A stretch of DNA of 64,000 nt from the NCBI GenBank assembly GCA_037953625.1, contig CM075651.1, positions 143,744,501-143,808,500 on the forward strand. Direction: 5' to 3'. This document shows positions 1 to 11,564 of the stretch, in pieces (position 1 is the stretch's first letter; each line of letters opens with the position of its first letter). The position numbers and the translations under genes are program-made. The notes beneath the pieces are model-generated. The model searched no databases. It was not told the DNA's origin and saw nothing but the letters and a program-made list of their open reading frames with translations. This DNA is from Crotalaria pallida. Its lineage: Eukaryota; Streptophyta; Magnoliopsida; Fabales; Fabaceae.

Positions 1-130
1 AAATAATCTACTTCACGAGTAAGTGAAGCGAGAAATCCAATGCTCTAGAGCATGAGACCAAAACACCCGCCAAGCCAACCAAACAAAACTAGTGTCTTTA
101 CCTCCTTAAAAACCTTGATAGGTAAAATTA
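1..130 (-). pseudogene. LINE 3' end fragment
   Basis: This stretch resembles part of the L1 3' end at about 18480-18610, including the shared run CTTTACCTCCTTAAAAACC. It is cut by the window edge and carries no readable frame. By its match to that element it is probably the minus-strand 3' untranslated part of an old LINE. Only similarity within the window supports the call. Confidence 0.35.
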
Positions 131-359
131 AACCTATGGTAAAAATCCTAATTTATGGTATGAGTTAAATGTACATTCATTTTTTTCTCAGATAATTTTT
201 TGTTTACCTAGTCTAATGACATTACATTTTTTAGTAAACAGAATTTATTACAACGAGTATCGTGATACTCAATAAAAAGATTCAAGTTACATCAATTAAA
301 GTGGACTACTTTAATTCAAGATAAACGAATTAAACACCGGTGTGAGAAGGGAACAAATA

Positions 360-640
360 AATTTGCAAAACTCAAACTAAATGTGGCAAGAGTGAATTTT
401 AATAAGATTCAAGATCTCCACTACTGCATCAAATCTTTCATTGTTAGAAATAATGACATTGTTTTCGATCCATATACTTGAAGTTATTATTGCTATGCAA
501 AATACCATTCCTAACCTATGTTGCTTCTTGTCATTGAATATATACATGAAATAAGAAAAAAGTCTGTAATCGACTCACTTGAGGGACCAGGACACAAACC
601 CAGCAATACAAATTTCACCACAATGGTTCAAAGTACGCAT
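360..640 (-). pseudogene. L1 LINE C-terminal relic (copy A)
   Basis: Translated on the minus strand, this stretch gives a W-I-W-like patch, then N-x-x-I-x-x-N-N, a spacer and I-x-x-I-K-I. That is the layout of the last ~80 residues of plant L1 ORF2 (zf-RVT/RNase H tail, typically W-x-x-W-x-x-R-N). Stops and frameshifts are present. Parallel relics lie at 15840-16065 and 17990-18250, so the insertion predates the block duplications. Recognition rests on residue pattern only. Confidence 0.45.
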
Positions 641-939
641 AAAAACCACATTTTAAATATATAAACTTGACCACTATATATTTGTGGTATGTTTTAAATT
701 TATATTCAATAATTTCTGAAATTATATTTTCTTTATCTAGGAAGGAGCCTTGGATTTCATATTATTGGTCCTTTATGTTGTAGATGATTGCTTTGGTTAA
801 GGCCAATCAAAGGTTCAAGTAGCTAGTTTGAGTGATTGCATTGAAGAAGTTATAACAACAACAAGAATACTCTCTACTTTTGAAGATGGTAGTAAAGCTT
901 AGAATCTAGAAGTATTCAAAGTATGTTGTCGCTAATTTA

Positions 940-1590
940 TGTTGAAACTAAAGTTTTATTCATTTCATTGGCCAATGGTACACATATAAAAATGGTGTAC
1001 GATTCCCGCTTTCTCTCTCTTATCTATATGAGGAACTTATGTAAATGAAGCTCTACATTATGCTCACACACTAGGAACTAACTGTAGGTAATTTTTTAAT
1101 GAAGGTGCCCAACACCACCTTTACCTACTTCAAATGTTTAGCACTACTTAGTATCCTTCTCTAACTAGTATCTCACTTTCACTAATCTTCTTCATGCATC
1201 ACTCTTTCAATGTCTCTCAAATGGCACATACTTGTTTGGCACTATTCTTGTTTATTTATTACTTATCACTTTGCCACACACTTACAATTGCAACAAATCT
1301 ATCCTATTTATACGTGGACTAATTTTGTTCTGTAGGCTTCTAGTATGTTGGTTATTGCATATACTTAACTTCTAGGATGTTCTTTTAGTAATATTAGACA
1401 CTTTTCTAGGACATTTATCAAATGATGACTTTTTGCCTCTTAGATTTTTTTTTCATCAAAATACTTGATTATTCTAGCATTTTCGATGAGTTTATGAAAA
1501 TAATCATTAACAATATAGTACACACCCCTTTATATATTGATACGCATAAATTTATTGGACTTATAACATACAAAACACACACTTGCTCAC
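940..1590 (-). repeat. LTR-like relic with TATA box
   Basis: On the minus strand this stretch carries a good TATA box (TATAAATAGG, near 1305), a downstream AATAAA-like signal (near 965) and an end reading TTCAACA. That is the order expected of an LTR. A diverged copy lies at about 19343-20020. No internal retrotransposon domains or target-site duplication were found, so this could instead be the promoter and leader of a lost gene. It has no readable frame. Confidence 0.3.
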
Positions 1591-1830
1591 ACTGAATAAA
1601 AGTTGACCCTATGAATATATTGATAACATACAGTTGCAATCATGCTCAACTACATTTAAGATCGCAGAATGCCACTACATCTATGCACCCAATTTTGCTC
1701 GTCATCTGAAAGGAAAAAAAAAAGGTCAAAATGCAAAAAAAAAAAAAATTGAAGAAAAGAAAGGAAATGAACTTGTCTGCTCTCTCACATTTAAAAGTCC
1801 CACATTGAATAATTTTTATCTTTATTGAAA

Positions 1831-1882
1831 GTCCCATATCGAAGAAAGCAAACTCATTCCTCCTCCTTATCTCTTATATGAA
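1831..1882 (+). promoter_or_regulatory. snRNA-type USE + TATA module, copy A
   Basis: GTCCCATATCG (1831-1841) matches the plant upstream sequence element RTCCCACATCG with one change. It is followed, after exactly 33 nt, by TATATGAA (from 1875). In plants, a USE-TATA spacing of about 33-34 nt specifies Pol II snRNA-type promoters and about 23-24 nt specifies Pol III ones, so this copy fits the Pol II class. A second USE-like box, GTCCCACATTG, lies upstream at 1797-1807. Initiation would be expected near 1905, just before the exon-like units. Confidence 0.5.
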
Positions 1883-1904
1883 TAGGATTCTCATACATTT
1901 GATA

Positions 1905-2560
1905 AACATAAAAAAAAATCCATCACAACTAAATAAAGTTTGGTTTTAAAGGAGATTAAGCATGTGAGACAGCAAGCGTGTGAGACTCCAACCGTGTCAC
2001 CTTTCAAACATATTGTGTTTACATGTTCAAGTAAGTCCCTTTTTTCATGCGATTTATTTTATTTTATTTGTTTGTTAGTCTTTTAACTCTATTTTGGGGT
2101 AAAACAGGCAAACAATATAATACATATACATACTAGTCATTTTATTATTTTTTATTTTAGTTTGAATCCTTCAAGCTTAATTGTGTTTATTGCATGGGAG
2201 ATTGATTTGAAAGGAGATTAAGCATAGCATGTGACTACAAGAGTGCTACGTTTCAAACAAATTGTTTTTACATGTCCAAGTAATAAGTCTTTTATTTTTT
2301 TATTTATTTTATTTGTTAGTCTTTTAATTTTTTTTTGGGTGAAATAGCTAAACAAAATACTTATACATAATAATCATTTTATTAGATTTTATTTCAGTTT
2401 GAATCCTCCGATCTACAACATGCGACTCCAAGGGTTCCGCCTTTCAAACAAATTGGTTTTACACGTTCAAGTAAGTTTTTTACTTCATGTTATTTATTTA
2501 TTTAGTTTGTTTATTAGTCTCTAATTTTGGTTTTCTGTAGGCTGAAATTGCTAAACAATG
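1905..2560 (+). ncRNA. Candidate spliced non-coding transcript, tandem exon-like units (copy A)
   Basis: Units contain the phrase GGAGATTAAGCATG and end in TTTCAAACAAATTG-type text. Two of the three end in CAAGTAAGT, a strong donor (2031, 2471); the second carries CAAGTAATAAGT, a weaker donor. AT-rich intron-like stretches end in TTTTAG (2160) or TTTCAG (2397), and the next unit begins TTTGAATCCT. Stops occur in all frames, so coding is unlikely. The similar repeats at 6700-7460 and 20340-21110 keep much of this pattern. The function is unknown; the transcript is inferred from the upstream USE/TATA module and the splice-like borders. Confidence 0.35.
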
Positions 2561-3982
2561 CTTATTAATATGAAGATGAGAGAAGCAAGACATAATGCTT
2601 ATTAATGTGAACAAATTGGTTTTAATCTAAGTCTTTAATTTTAAACTAAGGGTTGTAATTTAGTTTAGCAAAATGAATTTGTTCCTAAATAATTGATGTT
2701 TTACAAAATTTAGGTAATTTTTAATTACTAATTTTGCAACTCTACTCACATCTAATTAATAAGAGAAGAGAAATAATAAGGAGGTTTTATTAACACCCAT
2801 GCCTCTGTTTACTTACACCTAAAAACTTTATAATTTTTATACTGCACCGTCGAAAATACCCATATTTTTAAATTAAAACTCTTCCTCTTCTCTCTTCAGT
2901 TATTACTCACCCATTCAGACCCCCCTTACACTCATTCAAAACCTTCAACTCATTTTCCATCCTCTAAACCTTACATCATAAAAAGAAAAGAAACTAACAA
3001 AAACATCATGAGTAGAAAAACATGAACAAAAGCATTATAAATAGCCAGGAATAAAACAATACATCTTTTTGTAATGCGAACATAAAAGCACCAATATCGA
3101 CAAAAAAATTTGAGAAATGTGGGTGTTTAGGAAATTTTATGATTAAAAAAAACATATAATCTTATCCTTCATGTCCAAGTAAATCCTTTTTTTTCCGTGT
3201 TATTTATTTATTTTGTTTGTTTGTTAGCCTTTTAATTTTCATTTGTCTGAAACAGGTAAACAATACTTATAAATATTAGTCATTTTATTCGATTTTATTT
3301 CGGTTTGAATCCTCCAAACTTAAAGTTGGTGGGGTTTTAGTCATTGCCATCAAATATCAATTAAGTTGTACAAGGTGATGATGCAAAGAATGTAATATTA
3401 CATCATTATTAGTGTCACCTTGTCAAGTGATGATAGAAGGGTCAGGTAAATGTGTGCTGGTCAAGTTGGTATTGATGATAGGGCATAAAGGGGTGTGCGT
3501 AAAGCATGTGACAATCACTTCACAAAAAATCCCCAAATCCTAGGGTTGTTACCACTCCCTTGTGTCCCATACACTCCTTACTTGGGCAAACATTTTTGTC
3601 ATTTCATTTGTCATTTAAGAAGGTGTCACTACTAATGTGGTAGTTTATATGACACATTATTTGGTTAGCAGAGCTAAGTTAAAAGACATGAACTAAATTC
3701 AAAGTTATTTTTAAAACTTCAAAAAGAACAAAAATTTGTAAGGTTTAAAACTAAAAGTGACCATATTTATTGGAAATATTTACTTATTTAATCCATTTTT
3801 TTAAAATACAATAGTATTTATTTAATAAAAAATGTAGTTTGTTAACGGTATTTTCCCTATTATAGTACTATTTATGCTTTTTGCTTACATTTATAAGATT
3901 TGCTTCTATCTTTGTCTGGTTTTAGTTTGTGAGGATTGTGCAAGACATTATGTTTGATTTAGGTCTTGGTTTTGGTTTTATA

Positions 3983-4305
3983 TTTAGTATTGGCTGAAAT
4001 ATATTTTAGGTCTAAGAAATTTAGTGAGTTTTGGTTTTACTTCTTGTAATTTTTTGTGGGTCGATTTTGTACTTAAATAGTCCAAAAATTTTGCTTTAGT
4101 CCATAGTGATGATGTGCATGGTTCTTGCATGTGACATGTGTGATAATAGTTGCTAATGTGGTTAATTGTGGTATTGCCACATCATCCATAAGCACTAAAA
4201 CCAAAATTTTGGAACATATAAGGTCTAAAACCAACGGAAAAACTTATAGCAACTACAATCCAAAGTCACTAAATTTTCGGGATCAACAACATATTTAAGT
4301 CTTTA
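3983..4305. mobile_element. MITE, Mutator-like ends
   Basis: The left end GGCTGAAATATATTTTAGG and the right end are inverted relatives sharing AAATTTAGTGA, and the middle carries further inverted matches. The element has no coding capacity. Ends of the GGCTNAAATA type are common in legume MULE-derived MITEs. The target duplication could not be fixed because the termini are decayed. Confidence 0.45.
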
Positions 4306-4370
4306 CTATTTGTTTGTTCTTATCGTTAGATTTCAGATTTGAAGTTATATATATGGATCCTAGTGTGAAA

Positions 4371-6284
4371 CACTACAACAAAAATTAGAATAGCTAGGTA
4401 GCACATATATTTTGTAGTGTTTTTAGAAGAAACGCTATAAAACATTTTACATTGTGCTTGATTTAATAAATGCTATGGAAAGGGAAAACTTTTATAACAT
4501 TTTTCAAAGAAATACTACTAATAAGTTATTGTAAAATTTTTAAAATATTATTTTGGTATTTATAGCGTTTATTTAATAAGCGCTGCTTATTGTATACTAA
4601 TTTGTAGCGTTATTTAATGAGCGCTACTTATTGTGATATTAACTTGTAGCATTTTTTATTAAATGTTACACATTGTATAACAATTTGTAGCGCTTATTAT
4701 ACAAACGCAACATATTGAGTATCCATCTGTATAGCTTACCATATAAGCGTTACTAATCCTATAAAATTAAATTAGATTATCTCATGCATGTACCGCGAAA
4801 GAAGAAAATAGAAACCTCCACTCAAGCACGACTCATCACTAACCTCAATCCCTATTTTCTTCCTCTCCCTTTGAAGTCCTCTTCCCTTCTCATAGTCGTT
4901 AGAAAACCTCCTCCCTTCTCACTCAGCTGCTACCTCTAGACGTTGAAACCGTCTTCTCTTCTTTCTCTGCTACTGCCTCTACGGATCGCGTCTTCACGGT
5001 CAGGGGTATAATAGTTCTCAATTATGGGATGTTACCTTTTCTGTCGGAGCACTCTTGGCTACCAATCTTGATGATGAATATGGATCAATACTAATTAAGA
5101 AAGCAAATCATTTCATTAAATGTACACAGGTATACAATACTATGTCTAGTGACTAAAACTTAATTACTTATGAAAAATGTACTAGTTAATTAGGAAGAAA
5201 CCAAGATAAATAAATTGGGTTTGACATTAATGAAGGTTACAAGCTAAGGGACAACTGTATGTGGTAATCCTAGTTATTGGTATCGCCACATTAGTAAAGG
5301 TGGATAGCCTTTCTCAACGTACTCAAGACAATGGTTCTCCTGTATCATATTGCACTATAGCAAAAGGTTAGTTTGAGTACAAATGTGGCAGAATTTATTT
5401 GTACTCAAACCTTTTGCTGTTGTACAATCTAATATAGGCCAACCATTGTCTTGAGTACGTTGAGAAAGGCTATCCACCTTTACTAATGTGGCGATACCAA
5501 TAACTAGGATTACCACATACAGTTGTCCCTTAGCTTGTAACCTTCATTAATGTCAAACCCAATTTATTTATCTTGGTTTCTTCCTAATTAACTAGTACAT
5601 TTTTCATAAGTAATTAAGTTTTAGTCATTATATTTAGTATTATGCAATACCTGTGCACATTTAATGAAATGATTTGCTTTTTTAATTAGTATTGATCCAT
5701 ATTCATCATCAAGATTGGTAGCCAAGATTGCTTGGACAGAAAAGGTAACATCTCATAATTGATGAGAACCATTAAACCCAGATAGCGAAGACGTGATCCA
5801 CAAAGGCAGCAGCAGAGCGAGAAGGGAAGAGGGTTTCAACATCTAGAGGCAACAACGGAGTGACAAGGGAAGAGGGTTTCAAACGTATGTGAGAAGGGAA
5901 GAGGATTTCAAAGGGGAAAGAAGAAAATATAGATAGATGTAAGTGATGTTTCGTGCATGAGTGGAGGTTTCTTTTTTATTTTTTCGCGGTACGTGCGTGG
6001 GGTATTCTAATTTAATTTTATAGGATTACTAGTGCTTATATGGTAATCGTTACAGATAGTTACTCAATTTGAAATGTTTGTATAATGAATGCTACAAATT
6101 GTTATTCAATCAATAGCACTTATTAAAAAAAATGCTACAAATTTATATCATAATTAGTAGCTCTTATTAAATAAGAGCTACTAATATCAAAATAATTTTT
6201 TTAAATTTTTTATGATAACGTGTTAGTAGAATTACTTTGAAAAAGTGCTATAAAGGTTTTCACTTTCCGTAGCATTTATTAAAA
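4371..6284. mobile_element. Fold-back element FB1 (CACTA-type left end)
   Basis: The left end reads CACTACAACAAAAATTAG, the terminal form of CACTA (En/Spm) elements. Repeated subterminal motifs of the type GTAGCG(C)TTATT are found in both orientations. The arms (about 4470-5381 and 5397-6284) are long, near-perfect inverted copies that meet at a loop of roughly 15 bases near 5389, so the whole element can fold into a ~0.9-kb hairpin. The right arm lacks the last ~100 bases, so the matching right CACTA end and the 3-bp duplication are absent. There is no transposase ORF. A transcript would be a dicer substrate (inference). Confidence 0.75.
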
Positions 6285-7679
6285 GTTGACCCTGCCAACC
6301 CCTATGTGCACCCTATATAAAATAACTTATCTTTACTTACAAAAACAAAAAAAAAAAAATTGACCACATCAATATATAGATTAACATACAATTTTAATAG
6401 CTAGTGGCAACTTTGCATGCTCAACTTCAATAAAGATCGCAAAATGTCAGTACATCTAAGCACCCAATTTTGTCTGTCATCTAAAAAATGGTAAAAATGA
6501 AAAAAAAATTGAAGAAAGAAAAGATATGACCTTGTCTCTCACATTTAAAAGTCTCACATGCATTGAATAATTTTTACCTTAAATGAAAGTCCCAAAATAG
6601 AAAAAACAAACCCATTCCTCCTCCTTATCTCTTATATGAATAGGATTCTCAAATATTTGATACACATCCAAAATAGTCCATCATCACAACTAAATAAGAA
6701 GTTTGTTTATAAAAGAGACTAAGCATGTGAGATGGCAAGCATGTGAGACCTTTCAAACAAATTGTTTTTACATGTCTAAGTAAGTCTTTTTTTCTTCATG
6801 TTATTTATTTATTTTGTTTATTTTTTTGTTATTTTGCCAATTTTATTTTGCTTGAAATAGCTAAACAATACTTACAAATATTAGTCATTTTATCGGTTTA
6901 TTATTTCAGTTTGAATCCTCCAAACTTAATTACCGTGCTTATTACATAGGAGTATAAGGTACGAGCATTTACCTAAAGAGTTTGGTTTTAGAGGAGACTA
7001 AGCATGTGAGACAGCAAACATGTGAGACTCCAATGATGCAACATTTCAACCAAATTGTTTTTGCACATCCAAATAAGTCTTTTTTTTTCATGTTAAATAT
7101 TTATTATGTTTGTTTGTTAGTAGTTTAATTTTCTATTGGCTGAAACCGTTAAAAAATACTTTCAAATATTAGTACTTTTATTAGTTTTTATTTTCGTTTT
7201 AATCTGCATACTTAATTGATCTATTTACATTGAAGTATATGGTTTGAGTAGTATTTAAATAAAAAAGTTTGCTTTTAGCAAGCATGTGAGATTGCATGGG
7301 TGCCACCTTTCAAGCAAAATATTTTTTGTGTTGAAATAAGTCTTATTTTTCTATCATGTTATTTATTTATTTTGTTTGTTTGCTAGCCTTTTAATTTTCA
7401 TTTGTATGAAATAAGGCCAAGTAAACAATACTTATAAATACTAGTCATTTTATTCGATTATATTTCGGTTTGAATCCTCCAAATAAACTTAAAATTTGTG
7501 GGGTTTTAGTAATTGCCATCAGATATCAATTAGGCTCTATTGGGTGATGATGCAACAAATATAATATTACATCATCAATGTTACATTATCAAGTGATGAC
7601 TAAAGGGGTAAATGTGTGCTAGTCAAGTTGGTATCCATGATAGGGCATAAAGGGGTGTGTGTAAAGCATGTGATAATCA
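6285..7679. repeat. Old duplicated block, copy B
   Basis: This block is colinear with 1594-3530 and 20035-21300: the AAAGTTGACC start, the USE/TATA module, three exon-like units (donor GTAAGT at 6780, acceptor TTTCAG at 6909, and weaker ones further on), then the stretch ending AAGCATGTGA. It is bounded by the truncated end of FB1 on the left and the start of FB2 on the right. No coding region is supported. Confidence 0.55.
6589..6640 (+). promoter_or_regulatory. USE + TATA module, copy B
   Basis: A degraded USE (GTCCCAAAATA, 6589-6599) is followed by TATATGAA from 6633. The gap is again exactly 33 nt although the USE itself has decayed. The stretch between the boxes is nearly identical to copy A. 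Confidence 0.35.
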
Positions 7680-10182
7680 CACTACAACCAAAAGTAGAAT
7701 AGGTGGAACATATATTTTGTAGCGTTTTTAGAATAAACAGTATAAAAAGTTTTACATAGTGCTTAATTTAATAAATGCTACAGAAAGTGAAAACTTTTAT
7801 AGCACTTTGTCAAAGAAATGATACTACAAAGTTATCATAAAATTAAATTTTTAAAAAATTTATTTTGATAATTGTAGTATTTATATAATAAGTGCTATCG
7901 ATTGTATAATAATTTGTAGCATTTATTTAATAAGTGCTACGGATTGTGATGTTAATATGTAGCGCTTTTTAATAAGTGTTACGGATTGTATAGCAATTTG
8001 TAGTACTTATTAAAAGAGCGATATAGACTGAGGAACTATTTGTAGCGGTTATCATATAAGCACTACTAATCCTATAAAATTAAATTAGATTACCACATGC
8101 ACGTATCGCGAAAGAGGAAAATAGAAATCATCACTCATGCACGACTCATCACTTACTTCAATCCCTATATTTTTATGTCCCCTTTGAAATCCTCATCCCT
8201 TCTCTTACACGTTAGAATCCCTCTTCCCTTCTCGCCTCGTTGCTGCCTCTTCTTGACGTTGAAACCCTCTTCCCTTCTCACTTCACTGCTGCCTCTGCGG
8301 ATTGCGTCTCCGCTGTCACGGGTATAATGGTTCTGCTAGTTACCTTTTCTTTCTAAGTAATCTTGCCTACCAATCTTGATGATGAATATGGATCAATGAT
8401 TAAGAAAGCAAATCATTTCATAAAATGTACACAGGTATTGTATAATACTATATATAATGGCTAAAATTTAATTACGTATGAAAAATGTACTAGTTAATTA
8501 TGGAAGAAACTAAGATAGAGAAACGGGATTTGGCGTAATGAAGGTTACAAGGGACTGTTGTGGTAATCCTAGTTTTTTTGCATCGCCACATTAGTAAAGG
8601 TGGATGGCCTTCTATACTCATCAAGATAATGGTTGGCCAGCAACAGGTTGTATAGCAGATGACTTGAAGGTGATAAATTTATTTATTTTTACTCAAGCCT
8701 TCTGCCTACAAGCAATCTGATACAGGTCAACCATTGTCTTGATGAGTACAGAAAGGCCATCCACCTTTACTAATTGTGATGTCCTAGACGGTGAGGACCT
8801 CCAAGGGTATAGGAGATGACCTTCAAAGGAGCCTCTGTCTAGGGTTGATATGTGATGTTTAGTGGGAGTCCTCTAGTGGCCAAGGGAGAGAGCCAAGGAG
8901 TAACCCTAATCACTGGTGTGTGAGGGTGGCAAAATAGGGATAGAGGACGTACCTGAGCCCCATGTAGTACGGAGCTACTTATAGGGGGGAGCTGGTTGCC
9001 TTAATGGGCTTGCTTTAGGCCCAAGTAGGGCCAGCCTGTACTGAGCTATGAGTGGATAGGCTGTCCTTGTGGATAAGATGGTGAGTTGTCCTTGTGGATA
9101 AGGTGGTGAGCTGTCCTTGTGGATAAGAAGGGAGACGTCATCAAGTCCTAGGTGTCGGACTTGGGAAGGTGTCGGACTTAGACGTCGGACCTGAGTTGGA
9201 GAGTGAGGTCGGCCCGTATCTGGCGTCTGTTCGGCCGTTGAACATTGATCTCGGCCAAGCGCTCAGAAGGCTTCCTGAAGGGTCCTTAGGACTTTGGCGA
9301 GGTCGTCTGAGGGCCTCGGCTAGGCCGAGTCCACCACACTAATGTGGCGATACCAATAACTAGGATTACCAACTATCCCTTGTAACCTTCATTAATGCTA
9401 AACCTCATTTATTTATCTTAGTTTCTTTCATAACTAGTACATTTTCATAAGTAATTAAGTTTTATAGTCATTATCATGATATATAGTAATATTATACAAT
9501 ACCTGTGTACATTTGATAAAATTATTTGTTTTCTTAATTAAACATTGATCCATATTCATCATCTAGATTGACAGCCAAGATTGCTTGGATAGAAAAGGTA
9601 ACATCCTATAATTGAGAACCATTATACTCGTGATGGTGTGGACGCAATCCGCAAAGGTATCAATGGAGTGAGAGGGGAAGATGGTTCCAATGTCTAGAGG
9701 CAACAACGGTGTGAGAAGGGAAAAGGGTTTCTAACGTGTATGAAAAGGGAAGTTAATTTCAAAGGGGAAAGAAGAAAATAGGAATCCAAGTAAGTGATGA
9801 GTCGTGCATGAGTGGACGTTTCTATTTTCTTCTTTCGCGATACGTGCATGGGGTAATCTAATTAATTTTATGGGATTAGTTATCGCTATATATATATATA
9901 TATATATAGTTACACAATCTTTAGTGTTTGTATAATAAGGCTACAAATTGTTATACATACAATCAGTAGCACTTATTAAAAGATGGTACAAATTAATGAC
10001 AATATTAGTAGCTCTTATTAAATAAATACTACTTATAGCATGCAATCAGTAGCACTTATTAAATAAACGCTTCAAATATCAAAATAAGTTTTTTTAAAAT
10101 TTTATGATAACTTTCTAGTAGTATTATTTCTTAGAAAAAGTGCTATAAAAGTTTTCACTTTTCATAGCATTTATTGAATTAA
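7680..10182. mobile_element. Fold-back element FB2 (CACTA-type left end), split by a solo LTR
   Basis: This is a sister of FB1: the left end is CACTACAACCAAAAGTAG and the right arm ends at TAGCATTTATTGAATTAA. The fold point is near 8675, and the same GTAGCGCTTATT-type subterminal motifs occur. A 564-bp solo LTR sits in the right arm (8775-9338); without it the element is about 1.94 kb. As in FB1, the terminal ~90 bases of the right arm are missing; here the missing part abuts an L1 relic. The left insertion point lies inside a sequence that is uninterrupted in copy A near 3520. An (AT)n run lies at 9889-9909. Confidence 0.7.
8775..9338 (-). mobile_element. Solo LTR of the Tat-2 family
   Basis: This is the reverse complement of the Tat-2 LTRs (35651-36196, 50791-51318), beginning TGTGATGTCC and ending CACCACA. 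It is flanked on both sides by the 5-bp duplication CTAAT (8770-8774, 9339-9343). No internal sequence remains, so it formed by LTR-LTR recombination. Inside it a ~27-bp unit (GTCCTTGTGGATAAG...) is present three times at about 9062-9130, against one copy in the Tat-2 LTRs. Confidence 0.92.
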
Positions 10183-11260
10183 AGGCTATTTTTTTATCAG
10201 CAAAGAAAAATTCATTTATTTAAACCTAAAGGTGTACAAGTACTCATAACAGAGCAGTTGAGGCTATATCCTCCCCGTGATACTATCATATTGTAATACA
10301 CAGTAGTCGAGGAAAATTTTATTAGTAAATGTAATACTATGATCAAAGCAAGCCTCCTTGCATCTATATCCTTTCTTATATTACATTGTGTTCCCCCCAA
10401 TCAACAATACCTAAACACCAACATTAATATTCCTAGCCCCACTAGTATTATTTCCTAGCCCCATTGCGATTGTAATTACATGTATACCTCATTCCTATAG
10501 CAATTTGAAACATTTTTGTGGGTTGAGACTCCAATAATCCCCAAAGGAATAGCGTCTACCTGAAATTCCCTCTTTAATAATCATCCAGTATTTTATGCTA
10601 ATGTCTTCAATCACTTTTTCAGTGTTAAATTCTTTGCCTTCAAAGATGATTTTGTTTCTTTTACTCCATATACACCAAATAATTACAATTGATAGGTTGA
10701 TCCTTGCCTACTTTCATTTCTTCTTTAGATTCAATAGACCAAGATGTTGTTGTAAGCACTTCATCCCAATTAAATTAATAGCAGTTTGAACACAGAACCA
10801 AGAATAGTTGCGATGTCATATCTCGTAACTTATATGACAGTTAAACTAAAGATGGTTTGTAGATTTCATGTATTTTTTGCATAGTGCACAATGGATGTCC
10901 TCACCCTACTTTATAATATTCATTTTCTGCAAAATTGTTCTTGTCGCAATGTCATCTTTTAATACCTTCCACGCGAAGCACGCCATCTTCTTTGGTGCGT
11001 TGTTCCTCCTTAACTTCCTATAAGTTTCCTCCACCTCTATCGATCTGGATATAATTATGTTGTTGCAGTATCTTGTATGCGGACTTGAAGTGTATACTCC
11101 TTCTTTATCATGCGTCCATATTCATCCATCTCTCACCTCTAGAACCAGTTTGATGCCAATTAACTTCGCCTCTACTTAAAATTTGATTTATGAAACATTG
11201 AAATTCTTTGTCAGATTCTGCTTCTTATGAGGTTGTATTTAATATGTTGTTGAAGCTATT
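10183..11260 (-). pseudogene. L1 LINE ORF2 C-terminal relic (zf-RVT region)
   Basis: Minus-strand translation gives, in order, W-T-H-D-K-E-G-V-Y-T (about 11100), then A-P-K-K-M-A-C-F-A-W-K-V-L (about 11000), then I-I-W-C-I-W-S-K-R-N-K-I-I-F-E-G (about 10650), ending G-D-Y-W-S-L-N-P. This is the usual order of the zf-RVT domain and tail of plant L1 ORF2. Frameshifts and stops (for example before the motif GEDIHCALC) kill it. The 3' tail toward 10190 ends in an A-rich run (T-rich on plus). The upstream RT and endonuclease are absent: a 5'-truncated copy. Confidence 0.75.
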
Positions 11261-11560
11261 ATAAATTGCACAAGTAATGTTTGCTATTACCATTTTATAA
11301 TTGACTTACCAAGATGCTGACAATTCTTCTTTGCGTCATAGTCAACTCCTGTACCCAAATGGTTTTCTTGAATTGGTCCCTTAAAATAGTGATAATTCAA
11401 AATTTTCCAAATTCAAATAAGGTTGGTTGTGACTCCTTTCTTAAATTTTATTTTAAAAATTACGTTCATGACTGGTCACTGCATCATTATTGATTGAGAT
11501 ATTTTTAGACAAAGTAATTGTCCGAATGAAATATAACACCAATTTTACTTTAATTTTTGT
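11261..11560. other. Unidentified stretch, repeated at 21890-22180
   Basis: About 290 bases are colinear with 21890-22180, sharing for example AATTGCACAA and CCAAATGG / CCAAGTGG contexts. On the minus strand a short patch (Q-E-L/F-V/T-M-x-Q) looks coding-like in both copies, but both are broken by stops. I could not assign a family. It may be an upstream part of an L1 or a host gene fragment. Confidence 0.3.
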
Positions 11561-11564
11561 TTTA

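Larger units (their letters stand above)
131..4370. repeat. Old duplicated block, copy A
   Basis: This block is colinear, with many changes, with 6285-7679 and 17042-22180, and its first part also with 15003-16100. Landmarks shared in order are a TTTATGGTATGAGTTAAATG stretch, an L1 C-terminal relic, a TATAAATAGG-containing LTR-like stretch, the USE/TATA module, the tandem exon-like units, and an AATCCCCAAATCCTAG stretch. Copies differ by insertions (MITEs, LINE, fold-backs). No open host gene is seen. About 2560-3980 holds only AT-rich sequence, including CCCAC/TTTAGG-type ends near 2780 and 3120 that may belong to another decayed MITE. Confidence 0.6.

Noticed and set aside
3366..3420. Hairpin-like ACAAGGTGATGATG...CATCATTATTAGTGTCACCTTGT, possible microRNA
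   Set aside because: Only 9 + 7 base pairs with a large symmetrical mismatch between them, and the copies at 7545 and 21160 do not keep the pairing.
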